From the NCBI RefSeq assembly GCF_963665245.1, contig NZ_OY762267.1:744001-808000 (forward strand): DNA of 64,000 bases, read 5' to 3'. A model generated the notes under the pieces. The model did not search any database and was not told where the DNA came from. It worked only from the letters and a program-made list of their open reading frames with translations. Of this stretch, positions 26,834 to 35,713 are shown in pieces (position 1 is the stretch's first letter; every line of letters begins with the position of its first letter). The position numbers and the translations under genes were made by a program. Origin of the DNA: an uncultured Paludibaculum sp. (GTDB lineage: Bacteria > Acidobacteriota > Terriglobia > Bryobacterales > Bryobacteraceae).

Positions 26834-29694
26834 TTCCCGCCTGACGATGCGGCGAGACTACTGCCCGGCGCTTCGTCACGGGACAGAGTGGCACGCACTT
26901 TTTCGGCCAACGCGGCCGGAGTGAACGGCTTCGCCAGGTATTCCAGGCCGGCAAGGAGAACACCGTGACTGTCAACGGTCTCCCCGGAATAGCCGGACAT
27001 GTACAGCACCTTCATCGCGGGCCGGACCGCTGTGAGCGTGTCCACCAGGACTCGGCCACTCATCTGGGGCATGACGACGTCGGTCAGCAACAGATGGATG
27101 GTCTCGGAGTACTCCGCCGCCAGCGCCAAAGCAGCCGGGCCGCTGGACGCCTGCAGTACATGGTAGCCGTGGGACATCAGGATGGAACTGACAAGCTGCC
27201 TGACCGAATCCTGGTCATCAACAACCAGCACTGTCTGAGAACCTCGCGGCGCGGCGACGGGACCACTGACGCTCGACTGAACCGCCAGGCCGGCATCGAC
27301 ACGCGGCAAATAAATCTGGAAGCTGCTGCCTTTGCCTAACTCGCTCCTGACTCCGATTCCGCCCCCGTGTTTTTGGATGATGCTATGAATCGTGGCGAGC
27401 CCCAGGCCGGTGCCCTTGCCCGGCGCCTTGGTGGTGAAGAACGGCTCAAACATGTGCTGCTTCACCTGTTCGGTCATCCCCGTCCCGGTATCGGAGACGG
27501 CCAGGTAGACATAGGAGCCGGGCGCCAAGCCGGCAGGCGGACCGGCGAAATCCCCGTCAACGTCAATGTTCCTGGTCTCAATGACGACTTCCCCTCCTTG
27601 CGGCATGCTGTCACGCGCATTCACGAGCAGATTCATCAACACCTGGTGCAACTGGGTCGGATCCGCCATGACATAGCCAGGTTTCGGGCTGAGCACGGTG
27701 GTCAGCCCGATGTCCTCGCCCATCAGCCGCCCCACCATGTTCTTCGTATCCGCCACTTCCACGTTCAGATCCAGCACCTTGAGTTGGGCCGGTTGCTTGC
27801 GGCTGAAGGCCAGAAGCTTCTGCGTGAGCTCCGTCGCCCGCTCCCCTGCCACGCGAATCTGCTCGACACTCTCCCGGGAAGGGTCACCGGCTCCCAGGCT
27901 CTGCAGCAGCAGTTCGCTGTAGCCGTTGATGACCGTCAAAAGATTGTTAAAGTCGTGCGCTACGCTGCCGGCCAGCCGGCCCACGCTCTCCATTCTTTGC
28001 GCCTGGAGATACTGTGCCTCGATCCGCTTGCGCTCGGTGACGTCGCGTAGTGCGGCCTGGGCTCCGCTGATCCGCCCGTGAACGTGGACTACGGTGACCA
28101 GAGCCTCGATCCATATACGAGTCCCATCCGGGCGCACGCCTTCATATTCGATCTGCTCGTGGCTGGAGTCACCACGGAAAAGCCGGTCGTACTTCTCGCG
28201 TAGTTCCGAACACCACTCTTGAGCGACATGGTCTTCCAGGTGCACATTGTGGATCTCCGAGTGTTCCAGGCCGAATAGTTCCAGAAAACGCCGATTGGCG
28301 AAGGAGAGCCGGCTCTCCAGATCAACCATAATTATGGCGTCGTTGACGTTCTCAACGAGTTGTTGATAACGGTTCTCGCTCTGGCGCAGTTCGTCTCGCG
28401 ATCGTTCCGTTGTCGAAGCTAATCGCTGTTGCGTCCAGTCGGCCCTTCTCTTCTCCAATCGATAGTTGACGATCGTGAGAACTGAGACCGTGCCGATGAG
28501 TGCCGTTGAAACCGGCAGCGGAGAGATCAGGTTTCCTGTCGCGAGAAGAAGCAAAACGCAGCCGATCCAGGCCCCTGCAACCGCGAACAGTGTGATTAGC
28601 GCGCCCCACAAAGACCGCAGAGAGGCGAGCAGATATGTGGCGGCTAGGCCCGCCAACAACGCCAAGGCCAGCTCGAGCGACTGGGCCTCTCCAGGGCGCC
28701 GGAACGAGTCGCCCTGCAGGAGGTTGTCGATCGCGGTTGCCTGGATCTCGACGGCCGGAAAGAGGGCATCGACGGGTGTCACGCTCGTATTTTGCAGGCC
28801 GAGCGCCGAGCCACCGATGATCGCAATCTGGCCGCGCAACATCCCATCCGGCACGCGGTTGGCCAACACATCGGCCACCGAAACATGGGGGAAAGTCCTA
28901 CCCGCGCCGCGAAACCGCAGACGCAGGAATCCCTGCCCTTCCATCGGAACGGCGCGGTCGTCCATACGCAGCTCCGAAGCGCCAAACGCGTCGGTTGCCA
29001 GCCCCATCGTGGATGCGTGCCTGTAGACGTTCAGCGCCGCTAGAGCCAGGCTGGGATAGTATCGCTGATCGTGCTCCATCAACAACGGAATGCGCCTCAG
29101 CTTGCCGTCACTGTCGGGGGCCGCGTTCAGAAACCCTTTGCCAGCCGCCGCTTGAGAGATCTGAGGCACACTGCAGACGGCGCCAGCTGCCCGGAATGAT
29201 GCCGCGTCAGCAGACTCCTTGGGGCCCAGAACGACAAGGGGCAGCGACTGCAGGTGGCAGGAAGACAAGTCAACGGCTCCCCCGTCGAACCTCATCGTAT
29301 ATCCGACCACCGCCGGCCGGCCGGAAAGCGCGTCCGCGAACAGGACGTCGTTGGTACTCCTCCCGGAATCGACAGCTCCGCTTGGAGCCCCGGGGGCTCT
29401 CCCGTCTTCTTCCGGGAACATCATGTCGAAGACGACGGTGGCCGAGCCTGAGTCGAGAAGGCGTGTCGTCAGCCGGGCCAATATCTCCCTCGACCAAGGC
29501 CAGCGGCCGTACTGAGTCAGGCTCTTTTCGTCAATTTCGACGACCACGACCCGGCCCGATGGCCGACCGGGGCCAACCCACCCGGTCAGCATGTCACATA
29601 CCTTGTGATCCAGGTACACAACAGGCTCTGGCCGCACAAGAAAGAGGCCAACCACGCTCAATACAGCCACTGCACCGGCGGCAAAGCCCCGCAT
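26830..29694 (-). CDS. CHASE2-PAS hybrid sensor histidine kinase
   Basis: A 954-residue membrane sensor. A first helix ([13 protein letters not shown]) leads to an extracytoplasmic CHASE2 domain (about residues 30-330), then three helices (about 335-420). A PAS domain (about 470-570) ends with [14 protein letters not shown]. The kinase core follows: phospho-acceptor in [12 protein letters not shown] box in [10 protein letters not shown] boxes in SDTGTGM and [11 protein letters not shown]-terminal receiver has VDDQDSVR, the phospho-Asp in LLTDVVMP and the Lys in AKPF. ATG 29694 follows the OmpA-lipoprotein stop by 13 bases; a TTG at 29718 would overlap it. It is the last gene of an operon with FecR and OmpA-like genes. 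Confidence 0.92.
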   Translation of the reverse strand: MRGFAAGAVAVLSVVGLFLVRPEPVVYLDHKVCDMLTGWVGPGRPSGRVVVVEIDEKSLTQYGRWPWSREILARLTTRLLDSGSATVVFDMMFPEEDGRAPGAPSGAVDSGRSTNDVLFADALSGRPAVVGYTMRFDGGAVDLSSCHLQSLPLVVLGPKESADAASFRAAGAVCSVPQISQAAAGKGFLNAAPDSDGKLRRIPLLMEHDQRYYPSLALAALNVYRHASTMGLATDAFGASELRMDDRAVPMEGQGFLRLRFRGAGRTFPHVSVADVLANRVPDGMLRGQIAIIGGSALGLQNTSVTPVDALFPAVEIQATAIDNLLQGDSFRRPGEAQSLELALALLAGLAATYLLASLRSLWGALITLFAVAGAWIGCVLLLLATGNLISPLPVSTALIGTVSVLTIVNYRLEKRRADWTQQRLASTTERSRDELRQSENRYQQLVENVNDAIIMVDLESRLSFANRRFLELFGLEHSEIHNVHLEDHVAQEWCSELREKYDRLFRGDSSHEQIEYEGVRPDGTRIWIEALVTVVHVHGRISGAQAALRDVTERKRIEAQYLQAQRMESVGRLAGSVAHDFNNLLTVINGYSELLLQSLGAGDPSRESVEQIRVAGERATELTQKLLAFSRKQPAQLKVLDLNVEVADTKNMVGRLMGEDIGLTTVLSPKPGYVMADPTQLHQVLMNLLVNARDSMPQGGEVVIETRNIDVDGDFAGPPAGLAPGSYVYLAVSDTGTGMTEQVKQHMFEPFFTTKAPGKGTGLGLATIHSIIQKHGGGIGVRSELGKGSSFQIYLPRVDAGLAVQSSVSGPVAAPRGSQTVLVVDDQDSVRQLVSSILMSHGYHVLQASSGPAALALAAEYSETIHLLLTDVVMPQMSGRVLVDTLTAVRPAMKVLYMSGYSGETVDSHGVLLAGLEYLAKPFTPAALAEKVRATLSRDEAPGSSLAASSGGN

Positions 29695-29707
29695 ATACCC
29701 CAACTGT

Positions 29708-30385
29708 CTAGCGAACAATCACTTCCACTCGGCGGTTGCGCTGTTCGGCGACCCCGTTGGGTGTCTTGACCAATAGGTCGGCCTGTCCGTGAGATGCCAC
29801 AAAGACATCGGATGCGGCGACGCCCTTCCCCGTAAGGATCCTCGCCACGGTCTGAGCTCGCCTCAGCCCAAGCTCGTAGTTGAACTGCGGGTCAGCAGTC
29901 GTGTCCGTGTGCCCGGTAACTGTGATCGCGGTCGAGTGCCGTTCTTGAATGGCGGTGATGATCGCGGGGAGTTGAGCTTCCGACTCCGGGATCAGTGTAT
30001 CCCGGCCCTCCTGGAAATAAAGGACGAACTGAACCTCGGTGGGAGGGAGAACGTCCAGAGCCGCTCCGAACAAGCGCCTCACTTCCGCTTGAGTCATCAC
30101 AAACGGAGTGCTCGGCGCAGCATCGGCTCGCTGCACCGTAACTGCCTGATACGGTTGGTCCAGATCCCTCGTGCCGGCGGAGTTCGTGACGGCGATCCGG
30201 CTGGGCTTCCCGTCAGGTTCAGGAAGCAGGACGACGACGTTCTGCTTGACGGGGGGCGGGGGCGGAGGAGCCTGAGGACGTTTGCGCGCGCATCCTCCGA
30301 GGAAGAGGACTGCTAGCACAACGCCGATCAGAAGCCAGATTCTTCCGACCCGGCTTCCCTTACTGCCCTTCGATCGAAATGGCAA
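29708..30385 (-). CDS. OmpA-family lipoprotein
   Basis: Predicted lipoprotein with lipobox LFLGGC and a proline-rich linker, then an OmpA-type peptidoglycan-binding domain at the C-terminus (ALYFQEGRDTLIPESE-like segment FVLYFQEGRD, VTGHTDTTADPQFNYELGLRRAQ, SHGQADLLVKTPNGVAEQRN, RRVEVIVR). I chose TTG 30385 because GAGGAA lies at the right distance and the signal peptide begins there; it overlaps the end of the FecR gene by 26 bases, implying coupled translation. It probably links the outer or inner membrane to the cell wall and may sense wall state for the CHASE2 kinase next to it. Confidence 0.88.
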   Translation of the reverse strand: MPFRSKGSKGSRVGRIWLLIGVVLAVLFLGGCARKRPQAPPPPPPVKQNVVVLLPEPDGKPSRIAVTNSAGTRDLDQPYQAVTVQRADAAPSTPFVMTQAEVRRLFGAALDVLPPTEVQFVLYFQEGRDTLIPESEAQLPAIITAIQERHSTAITVTGHTDTTADPQFNYELGLRRAQTVARILTGKGVAASDVFVASHGQADLLVKTPNGVAEQRNRRVEVIVR

Positions 30386-30809
30386 GGTGGGTTCCTCTAA
30401 GTCCAACAACGCCCACGGGTGTTTCCACGCTGACAGACTCTGATGCAAACCGGGCGATCTTTCCAGACACATAACACAATGCACCCCTCGCGAGACGCAA
30501 CAGCAGGCCGAACTTCCCCTCTACCGGTTGGTACACAAAGCGACTAATCTGCAGCTCGGACTTCGGCCCAAGGGAGAGTCGCGTGCCATCCTGGAGAATT
30601 GCCCCTAATCGACCGTCCGCGGATGTTAATAGGGTGTCGTCCAGGAGCAGGTGGAGGCCTTCATGAACACGAATCGTTTGCGTGCCCCGGCGTACTTCAA
30701 CACCCCCCTGCGCCACCTTGACGCTACCGACAATGTTGTCGGTGCCTTGAGCTGAGAGAGCCAGGCAAAACAGGAGCAACGACGAAAGACGATTCATTAC
30801 CGCGGACAC
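30360..30809 (-). CDS. Secreted FecR-domain protein
   Basis: A 149-residue exported FecR-type beta protein. A signal peptide (LLLFCLALSAQG) precedes VGSVKVAQGGVEVRRG and the FecR core, with VHEGLHLLLDDTLLTSADGRL, QDGTRLSLGPKSELQISRF and ETPVGVVGLRGTHLAI. The GTG at 30809 has AGGA four to five bases upstream; ATG 30797 is the alternative. Stand-alone FecR domains next to CHASE2 sensors recur in other phyla. It is the first gene of an overlapping operon with the OmpA lipoprotein and the hybrid kinase. Confidence 0.88.
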   Translation of the reverse strand: MSAVMNRLSSLLLFCLALSAQGTDNIVGSVKVAQGGVEVRRGTQTIRVHEGLHLLLDDTLLTSADGRLGAILQDGTRLSLGPKSELQISRFVYQPVEGKFGLLLRLARGALCYVSGKIARFASESVSVETPVGVVGLRGTHLAISIEGQ

Positions 30810-30899
30810 AGTTTCCTACCGTCCTCCGAACTGAATGGCCAAGTGTATCACGGCTGACCCGGCTTCACACTGACAAAACGCGAAGGTATTGTGTCCGGC

Positions 30900-30939
30900 C
30901 GAGAAGACCCGCTCTATACCAAATGGTAGGGTCTTTTCG
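30900..30939 (-). promoter_or_regulatory. Structured hairpin in FecR-operon leader
   Basis: Arms 30900-30910 and 30929-30939 pair over 11 bases (one G-U), enclosing a TACC-AAAT-GGTA hairpin and a 6-base bulge. It lies about 90 bases upstream of the FecR start, so it would be in the leader transcript. It resembles no riboswitch class that I can name. The remainder of 30810-31079 has no convincing gene. Confidence 0.4.
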
Positions 30940-31079
30940 CCGTCGCAAAGCCGAAAACAGTCGGCCGGAGCGGATAAATCGAATGTGGAATTGAATGGGA
31001 AGGCTGACGTAATCAGCCGAACACCGCGAGGTGCCGGGTTGCCGGCGGTGCCCCCCATTTGAGGTATTGCCAGCATGGG

Positions 31080-31108
31080 AAAAAGTGGGGCCCGATATGC
31101 GGGGCCCT
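31080..31108 (-). terminator. Probable intrinsic terminator of the ArsR operon
   Basis: On the minus strand GGGCCC pairs with a second GGGCCC across an 8-base loop and is followed by CAC and five T bases, 20 bases after the hydrolase stop. This is a good intrinsic terminator for the ArsR-SRPBCC-hydrolase operon. Confidence 0.55.
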
Positions 31109-31127
31109 TCGTCCTTACGGTGCCCAT

Positions 31128-32081
31128 CTACCGTGCGCTTAGGAAGAATGGCGTGATCTCGTCCGACAAAGCCTTGGTGGCCATCAGAATCGCGGAATGG
31201 TCCCTGCCGTCCAGCGCCCGGTAGTTCGCATGTGCCAGCAGCGGCACCAGGGCCCGCGCGCCGGCATGAAAGAATGGCTCGCTCCGGCTGCCGACTTCCA
31301 CCAAAGTCGGCGCCGTCGTCCCGGACCACCTGCCCGCGGGCAGGGGCTCGCCGGACTGGGTTCCGTCCAGCACAGCCAGGTCATATGGAATTGTGTGAGC
31401 CACCGATGCCATCTTCGACCATCCCGGCATCAACCAGCGCATCATCGTCACCGCGAAGCCCGGTAACCCCATCCCCTTGGCAAAGAATAGCTTCACCGCA
31501 TCGTTGCGTTGGCCGGAGGACACGAGGCCACTGACCTGATGGCTGAAATCCCGGGGCATCGGCGGCCGGCTGGTGTCGACGATGAAGGGTGGTTCGTACA
31601 GGAAGAGCCTCTGCACCTTGGGGCCTAACCGGCTGGCCGCGTCCAGGGCTAGGACGGCGCCCGAGGAACTTCCGAACACGAACGTCGAACCACCTTCCGC
31701 CTCGATCAACGTCTCAATATCCTCTACCTCCCGCTCCACGGCATACGGCGGAGTGTCGCTGCTCTGGCCGCGTCCGCGCCGGTCGTAGTTCACCACCGTG
31801 AAGTGCCGGGCAAGATGGTTCGCCAATCGGGTAGTGCCCGTCCGGTCGGCCAGCGCGGCCGAGACGATGACCAGGGCGGGCCCGCTCCCCGAGGTCTCGT
31901 ATGCAATGATCGTGCCATCCTTCGAAGTCACACGCTTCTGCTGGGTCGTCATCGGAACCACCCCCCTGTCCAACCAGGCATTCACTCCGGCGGGCACCAG
32001 AAAGACCATCGACAGGGCAGCGAGCAGCGCTCCCAGGAGGACCCGCCGCCACTTTCGCCGCCTTGGCACGGGGTCGCTCAA
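31128..32081 (-). CDS. Membrane-anchored alpha/beta hydrolase
   Basis: A 317-residue alpha/beta-hydrolase with an N-terminal anchor helix (LLGALLAALSMVFLVPAG). The fold shows the nucleophile elbow FGSSSGAVLA, VNYDRRGRGQSS (oxyanion region), and a His in GRDHSAI near the end. ATG 32081 overlaps the SRPBCC-gene stop as ATGA, so the two are translationally coupled in the ArsR operon. Substrate unknown; it may act on a small molecule sensed by the ArsR repressor. Confidence 0.83.
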   Translation of the reverse strand: MSDPVPRRRKWRRVLLGALLAALSMVFLVPAGVNAWLDRGVVPMTTQQKRVTSKDGTIIAYETSGSGPALVIVSAALADRTGTTRLANHLARHFTVVNYDRRGRGQSSDTPPYAVEREVEDIETLIEAEGGSTFVFGSSSGAVLALDAASRLGPKVQRLFLYEPPFIVDTSRPPMPRDFSHQVSGLVSSGQRNDAVKLFFAKGMGLPGFAVTMMRWLMPGWSKMASVAHTIPYDLAVLDGTQSGEPLPAGRWSGTTAPTLVEVGSRSEPFFHAGARALVPLLAHANYRALDGRDHSAILMATKALSDEITPFFLSAR

Positions 32082-32563
32082 GGACGCCCTTTCTCAGAGT
32101 CCAGCAACTCGGCCAGCCGGTCGTAACTCTCCGCGGCGCCATGCTCCATGCCGGATCGAATCACCGCATCGCGCACGTCTTTTGAGGCGTACAGGATGGT
32201 CGCGACCAGTGTGGTCTGCCCGTCCCGCTCCGTAAAAACGGTGGTGACTCGCGCCTCGCCGGGAAAATCGTCGAATGACTCCATATGGACGGAGCGCTCC
32301 GGCGGGGCCAGTTCGCGATAGACTCCGCGCATCCCCAGCGTACGGCCTTCGGTGTTCTGCAGGACGAAACGGAAGCCGCCGCCCAACCGAGGATCCACGT
32401 CGCAGGTAACCAGCGACCATCCGCGCGGCCCGAACCACCGCTTCAGAATCTCCGGCTTGCTGAATGAGTCGTAGACCAGTTGCCGAGGAGCCTGGAAGAC
32501 GCGCGTAAGGGCGATCTCACAATCGCTCGGTAGACTGACAGCCAATGTTCCAGTGTTCTTCAT
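32078..32563 (-). CDS. SRPBCC (AHSA1-like) protein
   Basis: A 161-residue START/SRPBCC-fold protein of the AHSA1 type. Recognisable are RVFQAPRQLVYDSFSKPEIL, KRWFGPRGW, MRGVYRELAPPERSVH and the GMEHGAAESYDRLAELL C-terminal helix. The family often binds hydrophobic ligands and very commonly sits next to an ArsR repressor, as here, where arsR ends 10 bases upstream. The end overlaps the start of the hydrolase gene by four bases. Small-molecule binding is likely; the ligand is unknown. Confidence 0.88.
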   Translation of the reverse strand: MKNTGTLAVSLPSDCEIALTRVFQAPRQLVYDSFSKPEILKRWFGPRGWSLVTCDVDPRLGGGFRFVLQNTEGRTLGMRGVYRELAPPERSVHMESFDDFPGEARVTTVFTERDGQTTLVATILYASKDVRDAVIRSGMEHGAAESYDRLAELLDSEKGRP

Positions 32564-32573
32564 TTCGTCGAAT

Positions 32574-32948
32574 TCACTTTCGAGGGGATTTTCGAGCTGG
32601 GCGGCGCGCCGGTTTAGCCGTGTTCTGGACAGGCGACTGCTCCGCCTGCAACTCCCGCAGGACCTGATCGAGACGTTCAAACTGCTCTTCCCAAAGAGCG
32701 CGATAGCGCTCAAGCCACGCGTCGAGTTCGCGAAATGGTTGTGCGCGCAATGCATAGATGCGGCGTTGCGCGTCCGCGCGCACCTCCACCAGCCCCGATG
32801 CGCCCAACGCATGCAGATGCTTCGACGCCTGTGGCTGCCGGAGGCCCAATCGCCTGGCAACTTCGCCGACGGGCAGCGGCTCGCGAAAGAGGAGATCGAC
32901 GATCTGGAGCCGGCTTGGTTCCGCCAGAGCCCTGAATGTTTCCAGCAT
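32574..32948 (-). CDS. ArsR-family transcriptional regulator
   Basis: A 124-residue winged-helix repressor. The core ALAEPSRLQIVDLLF, then VGEVARRLGLRQPQASKHLH, LGASGLVEVR and RRIYALRAQPF is typical of the ArsR group paired with SRPBCC proteins, which lacks the classical metal cysteines. The C-terminus is a basic tail (ARRPARKSPRK). It heads a three-gene operon and has a promoter with GGAATATT operator copies directly upstream; the predicted transcript starts near its ATG. Confidence 0.9.
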   Translation of the reverse strand: MLETFRALAEPSRLQIVDLLFREPLPVGEVARRLGLRQPQASKHLHALGASGLVEVRADAQRRIYALRAQPFRELDAWLERYRALWEEQFERLDQVLRELQAEQSPVQNTAKPARRPARKSPRK

Positions 32949-32955
32949 TGCGCTT

Positions 32956-32993
32956 AGTATTCCACTGTAGGAATATTCTTGTCAAGGAATATT
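32956..32993 (-). promoter_or_regulatory. arsR promoter with GGAATATT operator sites
   Basis: On the minus strand TTGACA (32980-32985) and AATACT (32956-32961) are 18 bases apart, a good sigma-70 promoter. TATTCC-N6-GGAATA (32958-32975) is an inverted repeat over the spacer and -10, and GGAATATT recurs at 32970 and 32986. The predicted start lies a base or so before the arsR ATG, suggesting a leaderless transcript and ArsR autorepression. Confidence 0.55.
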
Positions 32994-33055
32994 GATAATT
33001 CTCCGAACCTAACATCCTGCGCCATCGTCCGTACAATACAAGGATTGGAGTCGCC

Positions 33056-35491
33056 GTGAACGCTTTCGCCTGGATCGCTCAGTTCGCCCAGGACCTCCGC
33101 TTCGGTGCGCGCAGCCTGGCCCAGGCCCGCGTATTTACCGCCATCGCCATCGGCTCGCTGGCACTGGGTATCGGCGGCAGCACCGCCATGTACAGCGTGC
33201 TGCACGCGGTCATCATCGACCCCTTTCCCTACAAAGACCCTGAGCACCTGATGAGCGTCTCCGTGCGCGGCCAACGCGGCGGCAACGGTAGCTACTACAC
33301 CATCGATCAGTTCCTGGAGATCGCCCGGCGCAACACGGTCTTCAGCGGCGTCATCGCCTCCACATGGTCCGACGTCACCATGAAGGACTCGGGCGAGCCG
33401 CAGCGCCTGCGTGGCAACCACTGCACCATGAACACGTTCGAGGTCATGGGCGTGCCGCCCCTCATCGGCCGGGCCACCGCTCCCTCCGACGAGGCCGAGA
33501 CAGCGGAACCCGTGGTTCTCCTCGGTTACAAGTTCTGGCAGCGGCAGTTCGGCGGGGATCCCGGAGTCCTCGGCCGCAAGCTGCGACTCAACGACAAAAC
33601 GCGCACCATCATCGGCGTAATGCCCCAGCGGTTCATGTGGCGCGGGGCCGATGTTTACCTGCCCGACGTCCTTCGCGCCGGTCAGACCCTGGAGGGCGAA
33701 GATAACGTCCACCTGATGGCCCGCCTGAAACCAGGCATCACCCGCGAGCAGGCAGCCGCCGCGTTGCGGCCGATCTTCGAGGACCTCCAACACAAAACCC
33801 CCGACGAGTTCCCCAAGGAGTGGCGCCTCCGTCTCCAATCGTTCGGCGAGACCTTCCCCAGCGGGATTCAGGATGAACTCTGGATCCTCTTCGGCGCGGT
33901 GGGGCTACTGCTGTTGATCGCCTGCGTGAACGTGTCCAACCTGCTACTGTCGCGCGGCGCCTATCGCCGGCGCGAAATCGCCATCCGCGCGGCCATGGGT
34001 GCCGGCCGCTTCCGGATTGTGCGACAGTTACTGGCGGAAAGTGTCGTGCTCGCCCTGGGTGGCGCGGCGGTGGGCGTCATCCTCGCGTTCGCCTGCCTGC
34101 GCGGCATCCTGGCCGTCATCCCGCCGAATACCATTCCGGACGAGGCCGAGATCTCGCTGAACGCTCCGGTGCTGTTGTTCTCCCTGGCCGTCTCGCTGGC
34201 GGTCTCCCTGCTCTTCGGGCTCACCCCAGCCCTACACCTGGCCGGCGGTGATCTTCTGAAGCCGCTGAAGGAAGCCGGCCGCGGCCTCTCCGGCGGCCTG
34301 CGCCAGAAGTGGATGCGGAGTGCGCTGGTGGTGGCCGAGGTCGCACTCTCACTCGTCTTGCTGGTCGGAGCCAGCCTCATGATCCGAACCCTCCTCTCCA
34401 TCCAGGGCGCCGATCTCAGTTTTCGCCCGGACCGCATCCTTACCCTGCGCATTCCTTTCTCTGAACAGCGCTACCCCGACGCCGAACGCCGTAACGCATT
34501 CCTCCAGGACGTGTTGCGCCGGATGAAGTCGGCGCCCGGCGTGCTGGCCGTGGGCATCAACTCGGGTCTGCCGCCCGTCTATAACTGGTCCGCCCCCATC
34601 GAAGCCGTCGGCCGGCCCCAACAGGAGAGCCGGCCCGTGCTGCTGCAGCAGATCAACGCCGACTACCCGCGGGTCGTGGGCCTGCGCCTTGCTCAAGGCA
34701 GGTTCCCCACCGAGACCGAGATCGGACTGCGGACGCACAGCATCACCGTGAACAAGACCCTGGCGCGCCAATACTTCCCGGAAGGCAAGGCGGTGGGACA
34801 GCTGATCCGCATTCCCAGGATGCGTAGCGCCCCGGTGAACCTGGCGGATGATTCCTTCCAGATCGTGGGCGTCGTCGACGACATCGTCAACCGCGCCTCT
34901 TCCAACGAGATCTGGCCCGAACTGTACATGCCCTACACGATCACCGCCGGCGCGGACCGCATTTTCGCGCTCGGCGCCGGCAGTCCCGCCGCCCTGGCCG
35001 CCGGCTTGAAGGCGCAAGTCTACGCGGTCGATCCGGGCCAGCCGCTAATGGACGTGAAGTCGATGGAGACACTGCTGGCCGAAAACGTCTATGCCCGCCC
35101 GCGCTTCAATCTGATCCTGCTCACCGTCTTTGCGGTGCTCGGGTTGGTGCTGGCCTTGTTCGGCATCTATGGCGTGATCTCGAATGTGGTGGCACAGCAG
35201 ACCCGGGAAATCGGTATCCGCATTGCGCTGGGCGCCACGTTCCGTCAGGTGATTTCGATGGTACTGGGCATCGGAGTCCGCCTGCTCGCCGCGGGTGTGG
35301 TGGTCGGGTTGGCCGCCAGTCTGGCCTCGGTCAAACTCTTGTCCGGCCTGGTGCGCAACGTGTCCACCTTCGACCCCTACTCCTTCGTCGGTGTCACGCT
35401 CCTCCTCTTCGCGGCCGGTCTGTTTGCCAGCTTCTGGCCCGCGCGCCGCGCAGCCAGGGTGGATCCAATGACAGTGCTTCGCGACCAGTAA
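33056..35491 (+). CDS. Orphan MacB/FtsX-like permease (ADOP type)
   Basis: An 811-residue permease with GTG start at 33056. The two MacB-core/FtsX repeats show ALAQARVFTAIAIGSLALGI-type helix near the start, the first three-helix block around LLLIACVNVSNLLLSRGAYRRR and the final block (FGIYGVISNVVAQQTREIGIR ... SFWPARRAARVDPMTVLRDQ). No ATPase accompanies it. A second permease gene follows 222 bases downstream in the same direction but with its own promoter. Function is presumed envelope transport or signalling; no substrate can be read from sequence. Confidence 0.9.
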   Translation: MNAFAWIAQFAQDLRFGARSLAQARVFTAIAIGSLALGIGGSTAMYSVLHAVIIDPFPYKDPEHLMSVSVRGQRGGNGSYYTIDQFLEIARRNTVFSGVIASTWSDVTMKDSGEPQRLRGNHCTMNTFEVMGVPPLIGRATAPSDEAETAEPVVLLGYKFWQRQFGGDPGVLGRKLRLNDKTRTIIGVMPQRFMWRGADVYLPDVLRAGQTLEGEDNVHLMARLKPGITREQAAAALRPIFEDLQHKTPDEFPKEWRLRLQSFGETFPSGIQDELWILFGAVGLLLLIACVNVSNLLLSRGAYRRREIAIRAAMGAGRFRIVRQLLAESVVLALGGAAVGVILAFACLRGILAVIPPNTIPDEAEISLNAPVLLFSLAVSLAVSLLFGLTPALHLAGGDLLKPLKEAGRGLSGGLRQKWMRSALVVAEVALSLVLLVGASLMIRTLLSIQGADLSFRPDRILTLRIPFSEQRYPDAERRNAFLQDVLRRMKSAPGVLAVGINSGLPPVYNWSAPIEAVGRPQQESRPVLLQQINADYPRVVGLRLAQGRFPTETEIGLRTHSITVNKTLARQYFPEGKAVGQLIRIPRMRSAPVNLADDSFQIVGVVDDIVNRASSNEIWPELYMPYTITAGADRIFALGAGSPAALAAGLKAQVYAVDPGQPLMDVKSMETLLAENVYARPRFNLILLTVFAVLGLVLALFGIYGVISNVVAQQTREIGIRIALGATFRQVISMVLGIGVRLLAAGVVVGLAASLASVKLLSGLVRNVSTFDPYSFVGVTLLLFAAGLFASFWPARRAARVDPMTVLRDQ

Positions 35492-35552
35492 CCTTGTGTA
35501 TCATCCCGGCGCCCTGTGTTCGGTTTGGTTGTGGCATGCTCGGACCCCACCC

Positions 35553-35604
35553 TTGACACATAATCAGACCACGGACATACTATGCCTAACTTCGTACTAG
35601 TATG
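35553..35604 (+). promoter_or_regulatory. Promoter with overlapping inverted repeat
   Basis: TTGACA (35553-35558), a 17-base spacer and CATACT (35576-35581) make a good sigma-70 promoter about 110 bases before the next permease start. CATACTA (35576-35582) and TAGTATG (35598-35604) are exact 7-base inverted repeats over the -10 and start site, as expected for a repressor operator. The rest of 35492-35713 shows no gene. Confidence 0.55.
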
Positions 35605-35713
35605 CCACGATACGAACAATCTACAGAACACGTCAGGACGCCCCCGGCTAAGCTCCACCCATTGGACACCGGCACGCCGCACCTGTCTGCAGCCACCTCG
35701 GGAGTAGCCTGTT

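Noticed and set aside
30915..30965. Possible c-di-GMP riboswitch (GCAAAGCC seen on the plus strand)
   Set aside because: The orientation is opposite to the downstream genes and the conserved tetraloop/receptor parts are missing.
30816..31127. 103-codon minus-strand frame that begins right after the hydrolase stop (TAG then ATG)
   Set aside because: A terminator-like hairpin and a structured leader lie inside it, it has no recognisable domain, and composition looks non-coding.
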